Counted from the stretch's first letter, positions 8,529 through 19,472 are shown. The stretch: DNA of 64,000 bases from Rhodocyclaceae bacterium (GCA_028713915.1 JAQTNK010000020.1:1-64000); one strand, 5' to 3'. The notes: a model not told the origin generated them from the letters alone. Program-made: numbers and translations.

Positions 8529-9831
8529 GGTGCTGCCCCAGGAAAAGGTTGGCGATGTCGAACAAGGCCTGCCGCGCGGCGCGATAGCCGACCCAGGCGC
8601 GCGCATAGCCGCCGACGCAGTCGTATTGCGGAAAGCCGGCGCGCAGCAGCGGAATCTCCAGGCGCTGCGCGCTTTGGACGGCGTGGGAATTCGCTACCAG
8701 CAGTTGCGCCCCGGCATCCCGCGCCGCGCGCTCGAGGTCCTCGAGGTCGCCGATGCGCACTTCGGCGCACGGCAGATCGGCCAGGGATTCGGCGCGCGCC
8801 GATGCCACGGCGGCGACGATTTCGGCGCCGAGGCCGCCGAGCAAGGCGCTGAAGCCCAGCAGCAGGTCGGGATCAAGGCCAAGCGCGATGCGCGCGAAGC
8901 CGAGCATGAAGTGCGTATCCACCATCGCGTCCTGCAACTGCGAACGGCTGCGCTCGACCTTGTCGGGCACCGCCTGGCCGGAGAGTTCGGCGAGCGCCTG
9001 GGTGAAGGCATCGCAGGCATCGAGTCCCATCAGGTGATCGAAGCGCACGTCGGGAACGCCGGTGCGCGCCTTCAGCAGATCGGCGGCGCGGTTCAGCGAG
9101 CGGCCGATCACCAGCGTCGCCACCGACTCGCCCATTTTTTCGATCTCGCCGCGCGGCGTGCCGCCCAGCGTCAGGGGCGTGAATTCGGCGTCGACGAGAT
9201 GACCGTCGAGCGAGTCGCCGATGTCCGGCAGCACCACGGGACGCAGGCCGAAGCCTTCGATCCAGTCCTTGATCGCCTCGATGTCGCCGGGCGTGAGCAT
9301 GGACGACGCCAGCACGTTGACCTGCTTGCGGCGCCGCCCGGCATGGCGCGTTTCCGGCACCAGGACATCGATGACGGCCTCCAGCGCCAGCGCGAAGCCG
9401 GACTCCAGGCAGCCCGCATAGTCCGGCGTATTCACCGGCACGACGGCAATCGCATCGAACTGCGGACACTGGGCGCGAAACTCGCGCACCAGGCGGCGGA
9501 TGTCCGTGCCCTGCGTTTCCGACAAACCGGTGGTCGCCAGGCCGATGATCTCGGGTCGGTTCTTCTCGCAGATCGTGCGCAGCCCATCGATGACATTTGC
9601 ATCGGAGCTCATGACCGTCGAGACCTGGTCCATCGCCGTCGTCTGCAAGGGAATCGGCTCGCGGAAATGGCGTACGAAAAAGACTTTGCCGAACGCTGTG
9701 CAGCCTTGCGAACCATGGAGCATGGGGATGGCGTTCTTCAGGCCGAGGCAGGCCAGCGCCGCGCCGACGGGCTGGCTCGCCTTGAGCGGATTGACCGCCA
9801 GCGGTTTTGTGCGTTTGATGATTTCGGCCAT
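8449..9831 (-). CDS. nifN: FeMo-cofactor scaffold subunit NifN
   Basis: 460 aa. The start [17 protein letters not shown] lies about 26 bp after the transcription start predicted from a sigma-54 promoter. Family markers: [56 protein letters not shown] near the N-terminus (NifK-like) and [15 protein letters not shown] later. It forms the alpha2beta2 NifEN scaffold on which NifB-co matures to FeMo-co. It is separated from nifE by 485 bp that include a plus-strand small ORF, and has its own promoter. Its 3' end overlaps nifX. Confidence 0.95.
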   Translation of the reverse strand: MAEIIKRTKPLAVNPLKASQPVGAALACLGLKNAIPMLHGSQGCTAFGKVFFVRHFREPIPLQTTAMDQVSTVMSSDANVIDGLRTICEKNRPEIIGLATTGLSETQGTDIRRLVREFRAQCPQFDAIAVVPVNTPDYAGCLESGFALALEAVIDVLVPETRHAGRRRKQVNVLASSMLTPGDIEAIKDWIEGFGLRPVVLPDIGDSLDGHLVDAEFTPLTLGGTPRGEIEKMGESVATLVIGRSLNRAADLLKARTGVPDVRFDHLMGLDACDAFTQALAELSGQAVPDKVERSRSQLQDAMVDTHFMLGFARIALGLDPDLLLGFSALLGGLGAEIVAAVASARAESLADLPCAEVRIGDLEDLERAARDAGAQLLVANSHAVQSAQRLEIPLLRAGFPQYDCVGGYARAWVGYRAARQALFDIANLFLGQHHDIPAYRSVYRSEPERAPARPGVVRH

Positions 9832-9867
9832 GGTCGCGACGCGAACGGATGATGTCGCCCTCCGTTT

Positions 9868-9883
9868 TGCAAGCCTCATGCCA
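9868..9883 (-). promoter_or_regulatory. sigma-54 (-24/-12) promoter of nifN
   Basis: TGGCATGAGGCTTGCA on the minus strand: GG and GC separated by exactly 10 bp and TTGCA at -12, an almost perfect match to TGGCAC-N5-TTGC. Transcription would start near 9857, 26 bp before the nifN ATG. It makes nifN-nifX-rseC-like-DUF269-DUF683-fdxB a unit separate from nifE. Confidence 0.88.
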
Positions 9884-9927
9884 CCGATGGAAGCTCAATA
9901 ATTCAAGGCCTTGCCAAATTGCCGCGC

Positions 9928-9943
9928 TGTTGCAAAGACGACA
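9928..9943. promoter_or_regulatory. NifA upstream activator site for nifN
   Basis: TGT-TGCAAAGACG-ACA fits the NifA consensus TGT-N10-ACA. Its centre lies 66 bp upstream of the -12 GC of the nifN promoter. Exactly the same 66-bp spacing is seen at nifE, which argues against coincidence. Confidence 0.78.
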
Positions 9944-10117
9944 AAAGGCCGACAATCGCCGCCGCCGCTCGCGCCGCGACGCAACCAATTCCGCCGGCGA
10001 CGGTCGACTTCGATGCCGGTGCTTGGCCTCGCCGGGCGCCTGACGGCCGATAGGCTTGCGCCTGCCAGAGCGAAAGCCAGGCCACCGGCTCCGGGCTTTT
10101 CGGTAGGAGTGAACATT

Positions 10118-10312
10118 ATGTGTTACAGGCATATGCAGCAGCAGTCGATGGCCGCCAAGGACAGCGCCGCCAGCAGCGCCGAGCAGCGGGAAACGGCGGC
10201 GCCGGCTGTCACGGCGCCGGCCCGCCACCCGGCCGGCAGCGCTTACGAGCGCTTCATGGCCGAGATCAAGCAGTGGAGCGAAGAGCAGAAGGAGCAGAAC
10301 ACCAAACCCTGA
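10118..10312 (+). CDS. small protein of unknown function between nifN and nifE
   Basis: 64 aa (MCYRHMQQQSMAAKDSAA...). ATG chosen because AGGAGT lies 8 bp upstream; the ORF-track start 69 codons earlier runs through promoter DNA. Ala/Gln/Glu-rich middle with a basic/acidic amphipathic end (YERFMAEIKQWSEEQKEQN) predicted helical. No membrane segment. Transcribed opposite to the flanking nif genes and ending 3 bp from the nifE stop. No sigma-54 element was found for this strand. A real small gene is likely from the ribosome site, but function is unknown. Confidence 0.55.
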   Translation: MCYRHMQQQSMAAKDSAASSAEQRETAAPAVTAPARHPAGSAYERFMAEIKQWSEEQKEQNTKP

Positions 10313-10315
10313 TTC

Positions 10316-11821
10316 CTAACTCGCAGCGGCGGCTGGCACTTGACGCTCGACGCGGCGAGCCTCGAGGCAGTCGTCGCGCGCTAGGCGAGACGAGCAGGCG
10401 AGCCGATTTTCTTCCGGCGCCGACAGCCAGGTTCCCGCCGCCTTGGTCTTCGCCCACGGCGCGGGTTTCCTGACGGCGCGCCATACCGGGTTTTCGATGC
10501 TCAGCGCGAGTTGGCGCGCCAGTTCGGTCATGCCCGTGTAGCCGGCATAGCCGAACTCCCGCTCCTGGTTGATGTCGAGGAATGGAATGCGCGCCTTTAG
10601 CGCGGTGTAGAGATTGCGGCCGCCGGCGATGAGGATGTCGGCGGAATATTCCTTGTAGGTCGCGAGCAACGCCGCGGCACTGCCGTCGTCGATCATTTTC
10701 GCGTCCTCGCCCATGAGTTCGCGGATGCGCGCCTTGTCTTCCTCGGTGGATTTCTTGGTTCCGGTGGCGACGACTTCCATGCCCAGATCCTGCAGCGCGG
10801 AGACCACCGACCAGGACTTCACGCCGCCGGTGTAGAGCAGCACGCGCTTGCCTTTGAGCCGAGCGCGCCAGGGTTCCAGTTCGACATCGATCTTCGCTTC
10901 CTCGCGCGCAATCATCGCTTCGGTTCGCGCCGCGAGGTCGGGATCGTTCAAGAGCCGGGCGAAGTCGCGAAACGCCTGCGAGGTATCGGCGACGCCGTAG
11001 AAACTGCCCTCGAAGAAAGGCACGCCCCAACCCTCCTGCACCTTGCGCGCGACGTTGAGCAGCGCCTTGGCGCAGACCACCATCGACGCCTGTGCGCGGT
11101 GCATGGTCTGCACCTCGCGGTAGCGCGCGTCGCCCGAAAGCGCGGCGATGATGCGCAATCCCAGTTCGTCGAACAAGGGTGCGACGCGCCAGAACTCGCC
11201 GGCGATGTTGTACTCGCCGATCAGCGTCACGTCATGAACCTTGATGCCCGGCCGCTGCGCGGGTTCGGCAACGGGATCGGGTTCGCGCGTGCCGATGACA
11301 TGCGCGAGCATGGCTTCCCCGGCGATGCGGTTGCCGAGGTTCTTGGTGCCGTAGAAGCCGGCGCAATCGACCGGCACCACCGGCACGCCCCAGCGTTCAG
11401 CCGCGGCCTTGCAGACGGCGGCGAGATCGTCGCCGATCAAGGCCGTGACGCAGGTCGCATAGACGAACACCGCCGCCGGCGCGTAGTCGTCGATGGCCTG
11501 CTTGATGGCATGGAACAGCCGCTTCTCGCCGCGTCCCATGATGATGTCCTGCTGGGTGAGGTCGGTCGTCATGCCGATGCGGTAGAGCGCCGGGCCGGTG
11601 GTGCGCGTGCCGCGGTTGTCCCACGAACTGCCGGCGCAGGCGATGGGCCCGTGCACGATGTGGGCGACGTCGGCGATGGGCAACAGCGCGATCTGCGCGC
11701 CGTCGAAGGAGCAGCCGCCGGCCGTGGCGCCGGGCTTGGGCCGGGCACAGCCGGACTTCTCCTTTTGGTTGTGGGCGCAGGCCGGCTCGTTGAGCAGAAC
11801 GGCGATTTCACGGGTCTTCAT
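10316..11821 (-). CDS. nifE: FeMo-cofactor scaffold subunit NifE
   Basis: 501 aa, start supported by AAAGGAT 6-7 bp upstream. NifE markers: [46 protein letters not shown] (cluster Cys residues), then [35 protein letters not shown], and the FeMo-co-site analogue region [15 protein letters not shown]. It pairs with NifN. The C-terminus beyond residue 470 ([27 protein letters not shown]) is a basic, low-complexity tail that looks unlike the family core. Transcribed alone from its own sigma-54 promoter. Confidence 0.95.
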   Translation of the reverse strand: MKTREIAVLLNEPACAHNQKEKSGCARPKPGATAGGCSFDGAQIALLPIADVAHIVHGPIACAGSSWDNRGTRTTGPALYRIGMTTDLTQQDIIMGRGEKRLFHAIKQAIDDYAPAAVFVYATCVTALIGDDLAAVCKAAAERWGVPVVPVDCAGFYGTKNLGNRIAGEAMLAHVIGTREPDPVAEPAQRPGIKVHDVTLIGEYNIAGEFWRVAPLFDELGLRIIAALSGDARYREVQTMHRAQASMVVCAKALLNVARKVQEGWGVPFFEGSFYGVADTSQAFRDFARLLNDPDLAARTEAMIAREEAKIDVELEPWRARLKGKRVLLYTGGVKSWSVVSALQDLGMEVVATGTKKSTEEDKARIRELMGEDAKMIDDGSAAALLATYKEYSADILIAGGRNLYTALKARIPFLDINQEREFGYAGYTGMTELARQLALSIENPVWRAVRKPAPWAKTKAAGTWLSAPEENRLACSSRLARDDCLEARRVERQVPAAAAS

Positions 11822-11846
11822 GGCGGCATCCTTTCAGTCCACGATT

Positions 11847-11862
11847 TGCAAGCGTCGTGCCA
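11847..11862 (-). promoter_or_regulatory. sigma-54 promoter of nifE
   Basis: TGGCACGACGCTTGCA on the minus strand, a perfect TGGCACG-N4-TTGCA. The start point predicted near 11836 leaves a leader of about 15 nt that still contains the AAAGGAT ribosome site of nifE. Confidence 0.9.
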
Positions 11863-11906
11863 AAGGCCAAGCCATTGATCGGCAAAGACTCGCGCCCGAA
11901 AGGCCG

Positions 11907-11922
11907 TGTCGCCATCCCAACA
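11907..11922. promoter_or_regulatory. NifA upstream activator site shared by nifE and nifQ
   Basis: TGT-CGCCATCCCA-ACA. It is centred 66 bp from the -12 GC of nifE (minus strand) and 95 bp from the -12 GC of nifQ (plus strand). It is the only TGT-N10-ACA I found between the divergent promoters, and the motif is symmetrical, so it could serve both directions. Confidence 0.78.
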
Positions 11923-11995
11923 AATTCGTCCCACGCGCCATCGAGCCCGCGCCACGACGGACGCGGCGGCCATCCGCGGCGCGCGTCGGCGGCCA

Positions 11996-12011
11996 TGGAA
12001 GGAGTCTTGCT
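11996..12011 (+). promoter_or_regulatory. sigma-54 promoter of nifQ
   Basis: TGGAAGGAGTCTTGCT on the plus strand. GG and GC are 10 bp apart and the -12 box TTGCT is good, but the -24 box is TGGAA rather than TGGCA, so it is probably weaker than the other four. Predicted start near 12022, 25 bp before the nifQ ATG. Confidence 0.65.
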
Positions 12012-12046
12012 TATAAAATAACGAAAAGGACAAACGAATTTCAGCC

Positions 12047-12580
12047 ATGAATCCGGAACCAAACGCTCCTCTCGCCCAAGCCCGTCGTCCAGGCGATCTG
12101 GCGACCGTCGTGTTTGCCGGCGTCATCGCCGAGGCATTGCGCTGCGGCCGGCAGCCGCTGATCCGCGGGCTGTCCGAAGCCCGCTTCCAGAAGCTGCTCA
12201 ACGAGTTCTTCTTCTGCCTCGCCTTGACCAACGGCAAGGCCGCGGCCGCGCCGGACGACGAGTTCGACGATCTCGTCGAACTGCTGCTGGAGCACCGGGT
12301 CGAGCCTTCCGAACAAAACGCCTGGCTGGCTTACGCCGTGGCCTCGTCCGCGATGGGCGCAAACCATCTTTGGCAGGACATGGGACTGCCCAGCCGCAAG
12401 GCATTGTCCGAACTGATGCGCGAGCATTTCCCCGCCCTCGCCGCGGCCAACACACGCGACATGAAGTGGAAGAAGTTCTTCTACCGGCAGTTGTGCGGGC
12501 GCGCCGGCGTGCCCATCTGCAAGTCGCCGCATTGCGCGGACTGCTGCGATTACGCGATCTGCTTCGGAGCGGAAGATTAG
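12047..12580 (+). CDS. nifQ: molybdenum donor protein NifQ
   Basis: 177 aa. The C-terminal VPICKSPHCADCCDYAICFG gives C-x4-C-x2-C-x5-C, the NifQ [3Fe-4S]/Mo-binding signature. Helical N-terminal region with the family-like HLWQDMGLPSRKALSELMREHFPALAAANTRDMKWKKFFYRQLC. NifQ hands Mo to NifEN/NifH for FeMo-co. Divergent from nifE and followed by modABC on the same strand, so Mo uptake and Mo insertion genes are grouped. AAGGA sits rather far (about 16 bp) from the ATG. Confidence 0.92.
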   Translation: MNPEPNAPLAQARRPGDLATVVFAGVIAEALRCGRQPLIRGLSEARFQKLLNEFFFCLALTNGKAAAAPDDEFDDLVELLLEHRVEPSEQNAWLAYAVASSAMGANHLWQDMGLPSRKALSELMREHFPALAAANTRDMKWKKFFYRQLCGRAGVPICKSPHCADCCDYAICFGAED

Positions 12581-12594
12581 CGACGCGCATCATT

Positions 12595-13664
<1,070 letters not shown>

Positions 13665-13702
13665 GCACGCGCGCCGCGCGCTGTCGCGGTAAGCTTCGCC
13701 GC

Positions 13703-14374
13703 ATGCTGAACGCTCCCGACCTCGCCGCCATCTGGCTCACCCTGCGCCTCGCCGGGCTGACCACGGCGCTGCTGCTCGTGATCGGCACGCCCATCGCCTG
13801 GTGGCTGGCGCGCACGCGCCATTGGGCGAAGGGGCCGATCGGCGCCGTGGTGACGCTGCCGCTGGTGCTGCCGCCGGCGGTGCTCGGCTTCTACCTGCTG
13901 GTGCTGATGGGACCGGACGGCCCCGTCGGTCATCTGACGCAGGCGCTCGGGCTGGGACTGCTGCCGTTCACCTTCCCCGGCCTCGTCGTCGCCTCGGTCA
14001 TCTACTCGATGCCCTTCGTCGTCCAGCCGCTGCGGCAGGCTTTCGAGGCCATCGGCGCGCGGCCGCTCGAAGCGGCCGCCACGCTGCGCGCCTCGCCGCT
14101 GGATGTCTTCTTCACCATCGCCCTGCCGCTGGCGCTGCCCGGCTTTGCCAGCGCCGCCATCCTCGGCTTCGCGCATACCGTGGGCGAATTCGGCGTCGTG
14201 CTGATGATCGGCGGCAACATCCCCGGCAAGACGCAAGTGTTGTCGATGGCGATCTACAACCACGTCGAGGCGCTCGAATACGGCGCGGCCCACTGGCTGG
14301 CCGGCGGCATGCTGCTGTTCTCCTTCCTCGCCCTGCTCGCGCTTTACACGCGCGGCGGGAAACGGCCGACATGA
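13703..14374 (+). CDS. modB: molybdate ABC transporter permease
   Basis: 223 aa with about five hydrophobic segments. It contains the permease EAA-type loop ([61 protein letters not shown]) typical of ModB. Start ATG at 13703, 38 bp after modA; its ribosome site (GGTAAG) is weak. Its stop overlaps the modC ATG (ATGA), showing translational coupling. Confidence 0.93.
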   Translation: MLNAPDLAAIWLTLRLAGLTTALLLVIGTPIAWWLARTRHWAKGPIGAVVTLPLVLPPAVLGFYLLVLMGPDGPVGHLTQALGLGLLPFTFPGLVVASVIYSMPFVVQPLRQAFEAIGARPLEAAATLRASPLDVFFTIALPLALPGFASAAILGFAHTVGEFGVVLMIGGNIPGKTQVLSMAIYNHVEALEYGAAHWLAGGMLLFSFLALLALYTRGGKRPT

Positions 14375-15447
14375 GCATCGCCGCCCGTTTCCGCATCGCC
14401 TTCCCCGGCTTCGTGCTCGACGCCGACCTCACCCTGCCCGGCCGCGGCGTAACGGCGCTGTTCGGGCCCTCGGGCTCGGGCAAGACCACCTTGCTGCGCG
14501 CCATCGCCGGGCTGGAGCGCGTCGCCGGCGGTCATCTCGTGGTCAATGGCGACACTTGGCAGGACGACGAGCGCCGCATCTTCCTGCCGACCCACCAGCG
14601 TCCGCTCGGCTACGTCTTCCAGGAAGCCAGCCTCTTCCCGCACCTCAGCGTGCGCGGCAATCTCGACTACGGCAGGAAGCGCATCGCGGCGGCGAACCGG
14701 CGCATCGACGGCGATCGCGTCATCGATCTTCTCGGCATCGGCGCCCTGCTCGACCGGCTGCCCGCGCGGCTGTCCGGCGGCGAGCGCCAGCGCGTCGCCA
14801 TCGCGCGCGCGCTGCTCACGAGTCCCAAGCTGCTGCTGATGGACGAGCCCCTGGCCGCCCTCGACTACGCGCGCAAGCAGGAAATCCTGCCCTACCTCGA
14901 ACGCCTGCACGACGAACTCGAAATCCCGCTGCTCTACGTCAGTCATGCCCATGACGAGGTGGCGCGGCTGGCCGACCATCTCGTCATGCTCGAGCAGGGC
15001 CGCGTGCTCGCCAACGGCCCGCTCGGCGCCACCCTGGCGCGGCTCGACCTGCCGCTCTACCTCGGCGAAGACGCCGGCGTGGTGCTCGACGCCGTGGTCG
15101 TCGAACGCGATGCCGGCTGGCATCTGGTGCGCGCCGAGTTTCCCGGCGGCAGCGTCTGGGTGCGCGACAACGGCCTGCCCGTCGGCCATCGCGTGCGCCT
15201 GCGCATTCTCGCCCGCGACGTCAGCGTCGCCCGCCACAAGCTCGAGGGCTCCAGCATCCTCAACACCCTGCCGGCACGCGTCGTCGACGTCGCCGACGAC
15301 GCCCATCCGGCGCTCGCCCTGGTGCGGCTCGACATCGGCGCGTCGCCGCTGATCGCGCGCCTGACGCGGCGCTCGGCCGCCGCGCTGGAACTGCGCCCAG
15401 GGATGGAAGTCTGGGGCCAGATCAAGGCCGTGGCATTGATCGGATAG
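14371..15447 (+). CDS. modC: molybdate ABC transporter ATP-binding protein
   Basis: 358 aa. Walker [10 protein letters not shown], signature [16 protein letters not shown], Walker [13 protein letters not shown] and switch His in YVSHAHDE. The C-terminal quarter from about residue 290 ([16 protein letters not shown]...) is a Mop/TOBE oxyanion-binding domain, marking it as ModC. The start overlaps the end of modB by ATGA; the ORF-track start is far upstream in another gene. Energises molybdate import. Confidence 0.94.
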   Translation: MSIAARFRIAFPGFVLDADLTLPGRGVTALFGPSGSGKTTLLRAIAGLERVAGGHLVVNGDTWQDDERRIFLPTHQRPLGYVFQEASLFPHLSVRGNLDYGRKRIAAANRRIDGDRVIDLLGIGALLDRLPARLSGGERQRVAIARALLTSPKLLLMDEPLAALDYARKQEILPYLERLHDELEIPLLYVSHAHDEVARLADHLVMLEQGRVLANGPLGATLARLDLPLYLGEDAGVVLDAVVVERDAGWHLVRAEFPGGSVWVRDNGLPVGHRVRLRILARDVSVARHKLEGSSILNTLPARVVDVADDAHPALALVRLDIGASPLIARLTRRSAAALELRPGMEVWGQIKAVALIG

Positions 15448-15451
15448 GCGG

Positions 15452-15904
15452 ATGGACATCGACATCGACTTCGCCACGGCCGCCGACCTTGAGCCCATGG
15501 CCGACCTGCTGGCCGAACTGTTCACCCTGGAAAGCGATTTCCGGCCCGCGCGCGACAAGCAAGTGCGCGGCTTGCGTCTGATCCTCGAGCAGCCGCAGAT
15601 CGGACGCCTGTTCGTGCTGCGCAGCGGCGGCGCGGTCGTCGGCATGGCCAACGCGCTGATCACCGTCAGCACCGCCGAAGGCCGGCCGGTGCTGCTGCTC
15701 GAGGACGTGATCATCAACGCCGCCCACCGCGGCCGCCGTCTCGGGCGGCGGCTGGTGGAGCACGTGCTGGCCTGGGCCGCCGGCGCCGGCATGTCGCGCG
15801 TCACCTTGCTGGCCGACCGGAACAACGCCCCGGCGCTGGCCTACTACGAGCGGCTCGGCTTCGCGCCGTCGGCGATGACGGTCTGGCGCAAGAACCTCGC
15901 CTAG
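15452..15904 (+). CDS. GNAT-family N-acetyltransferase
   Basis: 150 aa. Acetyl-CoA binding motif A is visible (LEDVIINAAHRGRRLGRRLVEHVLAWAAGAG), followed by NNAPALAYYERLGF. Begins 4 bp after modC, so it is probably the last gene of the mod transcript. The acceptor cannot be predicted; a link to Mo metabolism rests only on the operon position. Confidence 0.85.
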   Translation: MDIDIDFATAADLEPMADLLAELFTLESDFRPARDKQVRGLRLILEQPQIGRLFVLRSGGAVVGMANALITVSTAEGRPVLLLEDVIINAAHRGRRLGRRLVEHVLAWAAGAGMSRVTLLADRNNAPALAYYERLGFAPSAMTVWRKNLA

Positions 15905-16053
15905 CGCCTTGGCAGCGGCTTCGAAATGCCTTTGATTTCCAAGCCTGATCGACGCTTTCCCAGTCCGGCTTTTGTCGACAATTGGCCAGGGTCGACTGGC
16001 GGAAACCGCCCGATTCCTATTCATCGTTCCGTCATAGGCATTGGATCCTGGCC

Positions 16054-18150
16054 ATGAAAAACAATCAGCCGGTCACGCAGCAGGAAAAGCCTTTCCCCGC
16101 CGGGAAATATCTGGTGTCGAAGACCGACCTGAAAGGCATCATCACCTACGCCAACGACGCCTTCATCGACATCTCGGGCTTCAGCCAGGACGAGCTGATC
16201 GGCAAGAACCACAACGTCGTGCGGCATCCCGACATGCCGCCGGCGGCCTTCCAGTATCTCTGGGACACGATCAAGGACGGCCGCCCCTGGCGCGGCATCG
16301 TCAAGAACCGCACCAAGGACGGCGACCACTACTGGGTCGACGCCTTCGTCGTGCCGGTGCGCGAGAACGACAGGGCCATCGGCTACATGTCGGTGCGCAC
16401 GGCGCCGTCGCGGGAGCAGATCCGAGAGGCTGAGACCCTCTACGCCGGGCTCAACCGCAGCAAGGCGACGATCGACGCCAGGGGCAGCTGGTTCAAGCGC
16501 ATCAGCCTGCGCACGCGCCTGATCGCGGTGATGATCTTCATGGCGCTGATGATCGTCGCCGGCGCGGCCGTCGGCATCGGCGGCATGTTCCTCGCCAACC
16601 AGGACATCCAGGAAGCCTACCAGGAACATTCCAAGCCCTCGCTGGCCATCGCCCGGATGGTCGAGCGGCTCGGCGACAATCGCGCGCAACTGATGCTGGG
16701 CCTGCAGCACAACCCCGCCAATCCCTATGCGAAGCTGCACGATCACCCGCTCGAGACGCACATCGACGCGGCGCTGAAGAACCGCGAGCTGATCGAGAAG
16801 CTGCGCGCCGATTACGAGCAGCGCCAGAAGAGCCCGCAAGAGGAAGCATTGTCCAAGGCCTTTTTCGCCGCCCGCGACCGGCTGTCCCAGGAAGGCAATG
16901 CGCCGGGCCGCGAAGCCTTGCGTGCCGGCGACTACGACAAGGCCAGCGTCTTGCTGCTCACCAAGGTCAACCCGCTCTACGCCGATGTCATGGCGCGCGG
17001 CGCGGCGCTGCAGGACTACCTGGCCCAGAGCGGCGAGGCGAGTTTCGCCGGCTCGCAGCAGCGCTTCCGGACGATCCGCAGCATCAGCATCGCCGGCACG
17101 CTCGCCGGCCTCGTGCTGGTGGCGATCTTCGCCTTCTTCCTGGTGCGCGCCATCATCGATCCGATCCGCCGCGCCATCGGCCACTTCGACCGCATTTCGC
17201 AAAGCAACCTGACCGATGACATAGACATCTCCGGTCACGACGAGGCCGGTCAACTGATGCACGCCCTGGCGACCATGCAGGTGCACCTCAAGGTCATGCT
17301 CGACGACATCCGCCTGGCGTCCGCGGCCATCGACAGCGAATGCCGTCGCCTCAACGACGAGATGACCCAGGTCGTCGACCAGTCGAAGGAACAGCGCGAC
17401 CGCGTCCAGAGCGTGGCGGCGACGACCGAGGAATTTACCGCCACCGTGACCGAAGTCGCGGCCAGTGCCGGCCGCACGGCCGAGGCGGCCGTCCATTCGC
17501 GGTCGCTGGTCAGCGACAGCACGGCCAGCATGGCGAACAGCATGGCCGCCACGTCGCGCGTCGTCGATGCCGTGCAGGCTTCCAGCGCCAGCATCGGCGA
17601 GCTCAACCACGCCATCCAGAAGATCGGCGACATCACCAACACGATCAAGGAAATCGCCGACCAGACCAATCTGCTGGCGCTCAATGCCGCCATCGAAGCG
17701 GCGCGCGCCGGCGAGCAGGGCCGCGGTTTCGCCGTCGTCGCCGACGAGGTGCGCAAGCTCGCCGAGCGCACCAGCGCCAGCACGGAGGACATCACCGTGA
17801 CGGTGACGGAGTTCCGTCAGGTCACCGACAAGGCGGTCGCCTCCATGGGCCAGGCGGTTCAGGAAGTCGAGCAAGGCATCGGCATGATGCGCGCCAGCGT
17901 CAGCGGCCTCGAGGAGATCAAGTCGTCGAGCGAGGAAGTCGCCAGCATGGCCGAGCATATCGCCACCGCCGCGCGCGAGCAGGCGAGCGCCAGCGACCAG
18001 GTCGCCGCCAACATGGAGAAGATCTCGTCGCTCATCGACCAGAATACTTCGATGGCGCAAGATGCCTGGCAAGCCGTCGGCGACCTCACCAAGACCGCTT
18101 CGGGCCTTCGGGCGATGGTCGAGCAGTTCAAGCTGGTGCGGCGCAGCTAA
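16054..18150 (+). CDS. Aer-like PAS-domain methyl-accepting chemotaxis protein
   Basis: 698 aa, start [10 protein letters not shown]. Residues about 20-125 form a PAS domain close to the redox sensor Aer ([41 protein letters not shown], then [11 protein letters not shown]). Two membrane helices bound a periplasmic helical segment (first at about 160-185, second at about 350-370). A HAMP follows, then the signalling hairpin with [41 protein letters not shown]. Likely an energy/oxygen-taxis receptor; proximity to nif genes suggests steering towards suitable oxygen levels (inference). Confidence 0.92.
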   Translation: MKNNQPVTQQEKPFPAGKYLVSKTDLKGIITYANDAFIDISGFSQDELIGKNHNVVRHPDMPPAAFQYLWDTIKDGRPWRGIVKNRTKDGDHYWVDAFVVPVRENDRAIGYMSVRTAPSREQIREAETLYAGLNRSKATIDARGSWFKRISLRTRLIAVMIFMALMIVAGAAVGIGGMFLANQDIQEAYQEHSKPSLAIARMVERLGDNRAQLMLGLQHNPANPYAKLHDHPLETHIDAALKNRELIEKLRADYEQRQKSPQEEALSKAFFAARDRLSQEGNAPGREALRAGDYDKASVLLLTKVNPLYADVMARGAALQDYLAQSGEASFAGSQQRFRTIRSISIAGTLAGLVLVAIFAFFLVRAIIDPIRRAIGHFDRISQSNLTDDIDISGHDEAGQLMHALATMQVHLKVMLDDIRLASAAIDSECRRLNDEMTQVVDQSKEQRDRVQSVAATTEEFTATVTEVAASAGRTAEAAVHSRSLVSDSTASMANSMAATSRVVDAVQASSASIGELNHAIQKIGDITNTIKEIADQTNLLALNAAIEAARAGEQGRGFAVVADEVRKLAERTSASTEDITVTVTEFRQVTDKAVASMGQAVQEVEQGIGMMRASVSGLEEIKSSSEEVASMAEHIATAAREQASASDQVAANMEKISSLIDQNTSMAQDAWQAVGDLTKTASGLRAMVEQFKLVRRS

Positions 18151-18172
18151 GGCCGACTGGCGGCCGGCGGCA

Positions 18173-19156
18173 TCAGAAGCCGTAGGGCCGGTGCAGCCAG
18201 TCCCTCACCACCTGGGTATCGCGGTCCGGCAGGTAGCGGAAGCCGGCCTGCACGTCCTCGATGACGGCATTCGCCACGGCGTGCGGAACCGTCTTGGTGG
18301 TCAGCATGTGGAAGAACCAGGCCATCGGATAGCCGGCCCGACGGTCGAAACTTTGCAGCGCTTTCTGTAGCGCCAGTCCCTGCGCCCCGTAGGCGCTTTC
18401 GAACTTCGGCGGCAGGCCGTTGACGGCGGCCACCGGCGTCGCCTGCAGGATGGGCTGACGGTAGCGGTCGAGATGCTCGCGCACGGCCACCACCCAATGG
18501 TTGCTCAGTTGCGTGGCATTGCCGGCGCTGCTGGCCTGCCAGGCATCGAAGAAACGCTGCACGGGCTGCGCTTCGGGCTTCTGGGCGCTGATGCGGCCGA
18601 GGAAGGCGGCGACGTCGGTGATACGGCGCAGCGCGAAGAAGGCGGCGCCGACCGGATGAGCATCAGCCAAGCCGAGGGTGTCGCGCGGCGGATCGACGAG
18701 GTCCTCGATGCTCGCGGGCGCGACGCCGGCGAACAGGACATGGCTCACCGTTTCCTGCAGCTCCTCGATTTCGATTTGCAGGAAGTCGGCCGCCAGCGGT
18801 CCGGTGGCGGCGACGAGGTAATGCGTCCGGCCGCAGAGCCGCGTCGCCTGGAGTCCGCTGTCGGCGTAATCGTCGGCAAGCGCGTGCAGATCGTCGCCGC
18901 GCGCCGCGAGTTCGGCTTCGGCCCATTGCGCGAGGTCATCGGCGATGCGCACGCCCGCCGCATCGATGACGCCGCCGAGGCGGTACCAGCCGCCGCGCGC
19001 CAGGACTTCGCGAAAGCCGTATTGCGGCGCGATGCGCGACAGTTCCCTGGCCAGGCCGGCCGGGCCCGCTGACGCCGGCACGCGCACGCACATCTCGGCG
19101 ACGGCGCGGTTGAGATCGTTCCATTTCGTGTCGGGCGCGGCGGTGCGCATGTTCAT
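18173..19156 (-). CDS. unknown protein at the end of the nifHDKT operon
   Basis: 327 aa. Start MNMRTAAPDT at 19156, with CAGGAC a little upstream. No domain recognised. It begins with a short charged helix region, has a Gly-rich segment (EVLARGGWYRLGGVIDAAG) and a helical second half with FFALRRITDVAAFLGRI and PMAWFFHMLTTKTVPHAVANAVIEDV. No signal peptide, Cys cluster or clear membrane helix. It starts 34 bp after the DUF6129-like gene in the same orientation, so it is very probably co-transcribed with nifHDKT and nifY. It converges with the chemoreceptor gene (22 bp apart). Function unknown. Confidence 0.75.
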   Translation of the reverse strand: MNMRTAAPDTKWNDLNRAVAEMCVRVPASAGPAGLARELSRIAPQYGFREVLARGGWYRLGGVIDAAGVRIADDLAQWAEAELAARGDDLHALADDYADSGLQATRLCGRTHYLVAATGPLAADFLQIEIEELQETVSHVLFAGVAPASIEDLVDPPRDTLGLADAHPVGAAFFALRRITDVAAFLGRISAQKPEAQPVQRFFDAWQASSAGNATQLSNHWVVAVREHLDRYRQPILQATPVAAVNGLPPKFESAYGAQGLALQKALQSFDRRAGYPMAWFFHMLTTKTVPHAVANAVIEDVQAGFRYLPDRDTQVVRDWLHRPYGF

Positions 19157-19190
19157 GAGGTTGTCCTGTTGGGTTGCGGCCAAGTACGAG

Positions 19191-19472
19191 TCAGTCGGCT
19201 TCCTCGTCGCAAAGGGCGACGACAAGGCCGGTGGCGGCCTCGGCGTCGGCCGTCAGCGTCAGGCAATGCGCGGAGGATGCGACGTAGTAAAGACGGCAGA
19301 AGGTGTTGCCGGCGACCGACGGCAGCCGCGCCGGCATGTCGTCGTCGCTGCACACCGTGAAGTGCACGCCGGGGAAAGTGCTGCGCAAGTGCGCGACCAA
19401 CGCGTCGCCGGCAATGCTGACGCGGCTGGCCACCTGATCCATCACCTTCGCCAGGAGCGCGGCTTCGATCAT
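19191..19472 (-). CDS. small nif-operon protein (DUF6129-like)
   Basis: 93 aa, MIEAALLAKVMDQVASRVSIAGDALVAHLRSTFPGVHFTVCSDDDMPARLPSVAGNTFCRLYYV... The ATG overlaps the nifY stop (ATGA), implying translational coupling. The pattern of a short helix, FTVCSDDDMPARL, then a beta-rich Leu/Ala segment ending in CDEEAD matches the small proteins commonly annotated next to nifY in proteobacterial nif operons. Role not established. Confidence 0.75.
   Translation of the reverse strand: MIEAALLAKVMDQVASRVSIAGDALVAHLRSTFPGVHFTVCSDDDMPARLPSVAGNTFCRLYYVASSAHCLTLTADAEAATGLVVALCDEEAD

Noticed and set aside
9900-9920. A second sigma-54-like sequence upstream of nifN (TTGGCAAGGCCTTGAA, minus strand)
   Set aside because: The -12 bases are AA instead of GC and the TTG is one base out of register; the element at 9868-9883 is far better.
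10045-10070. Possible plus-strand sigma-54 promoter for the 64-aa gene (ACGGCCGATAGGCTTGCG)
   Set aside because: GG and GC are 11 bp apart rather than 10, which is not tolerated by sigma-54.
16021-18072. 683-aa minus-strand ORF opposite the chemoreceptor
   Set aside because: GC-rich shadow frame: Arg/Gly/Asp-biased, no motifs, and the plus strand encodes a complete PAS-MCP.
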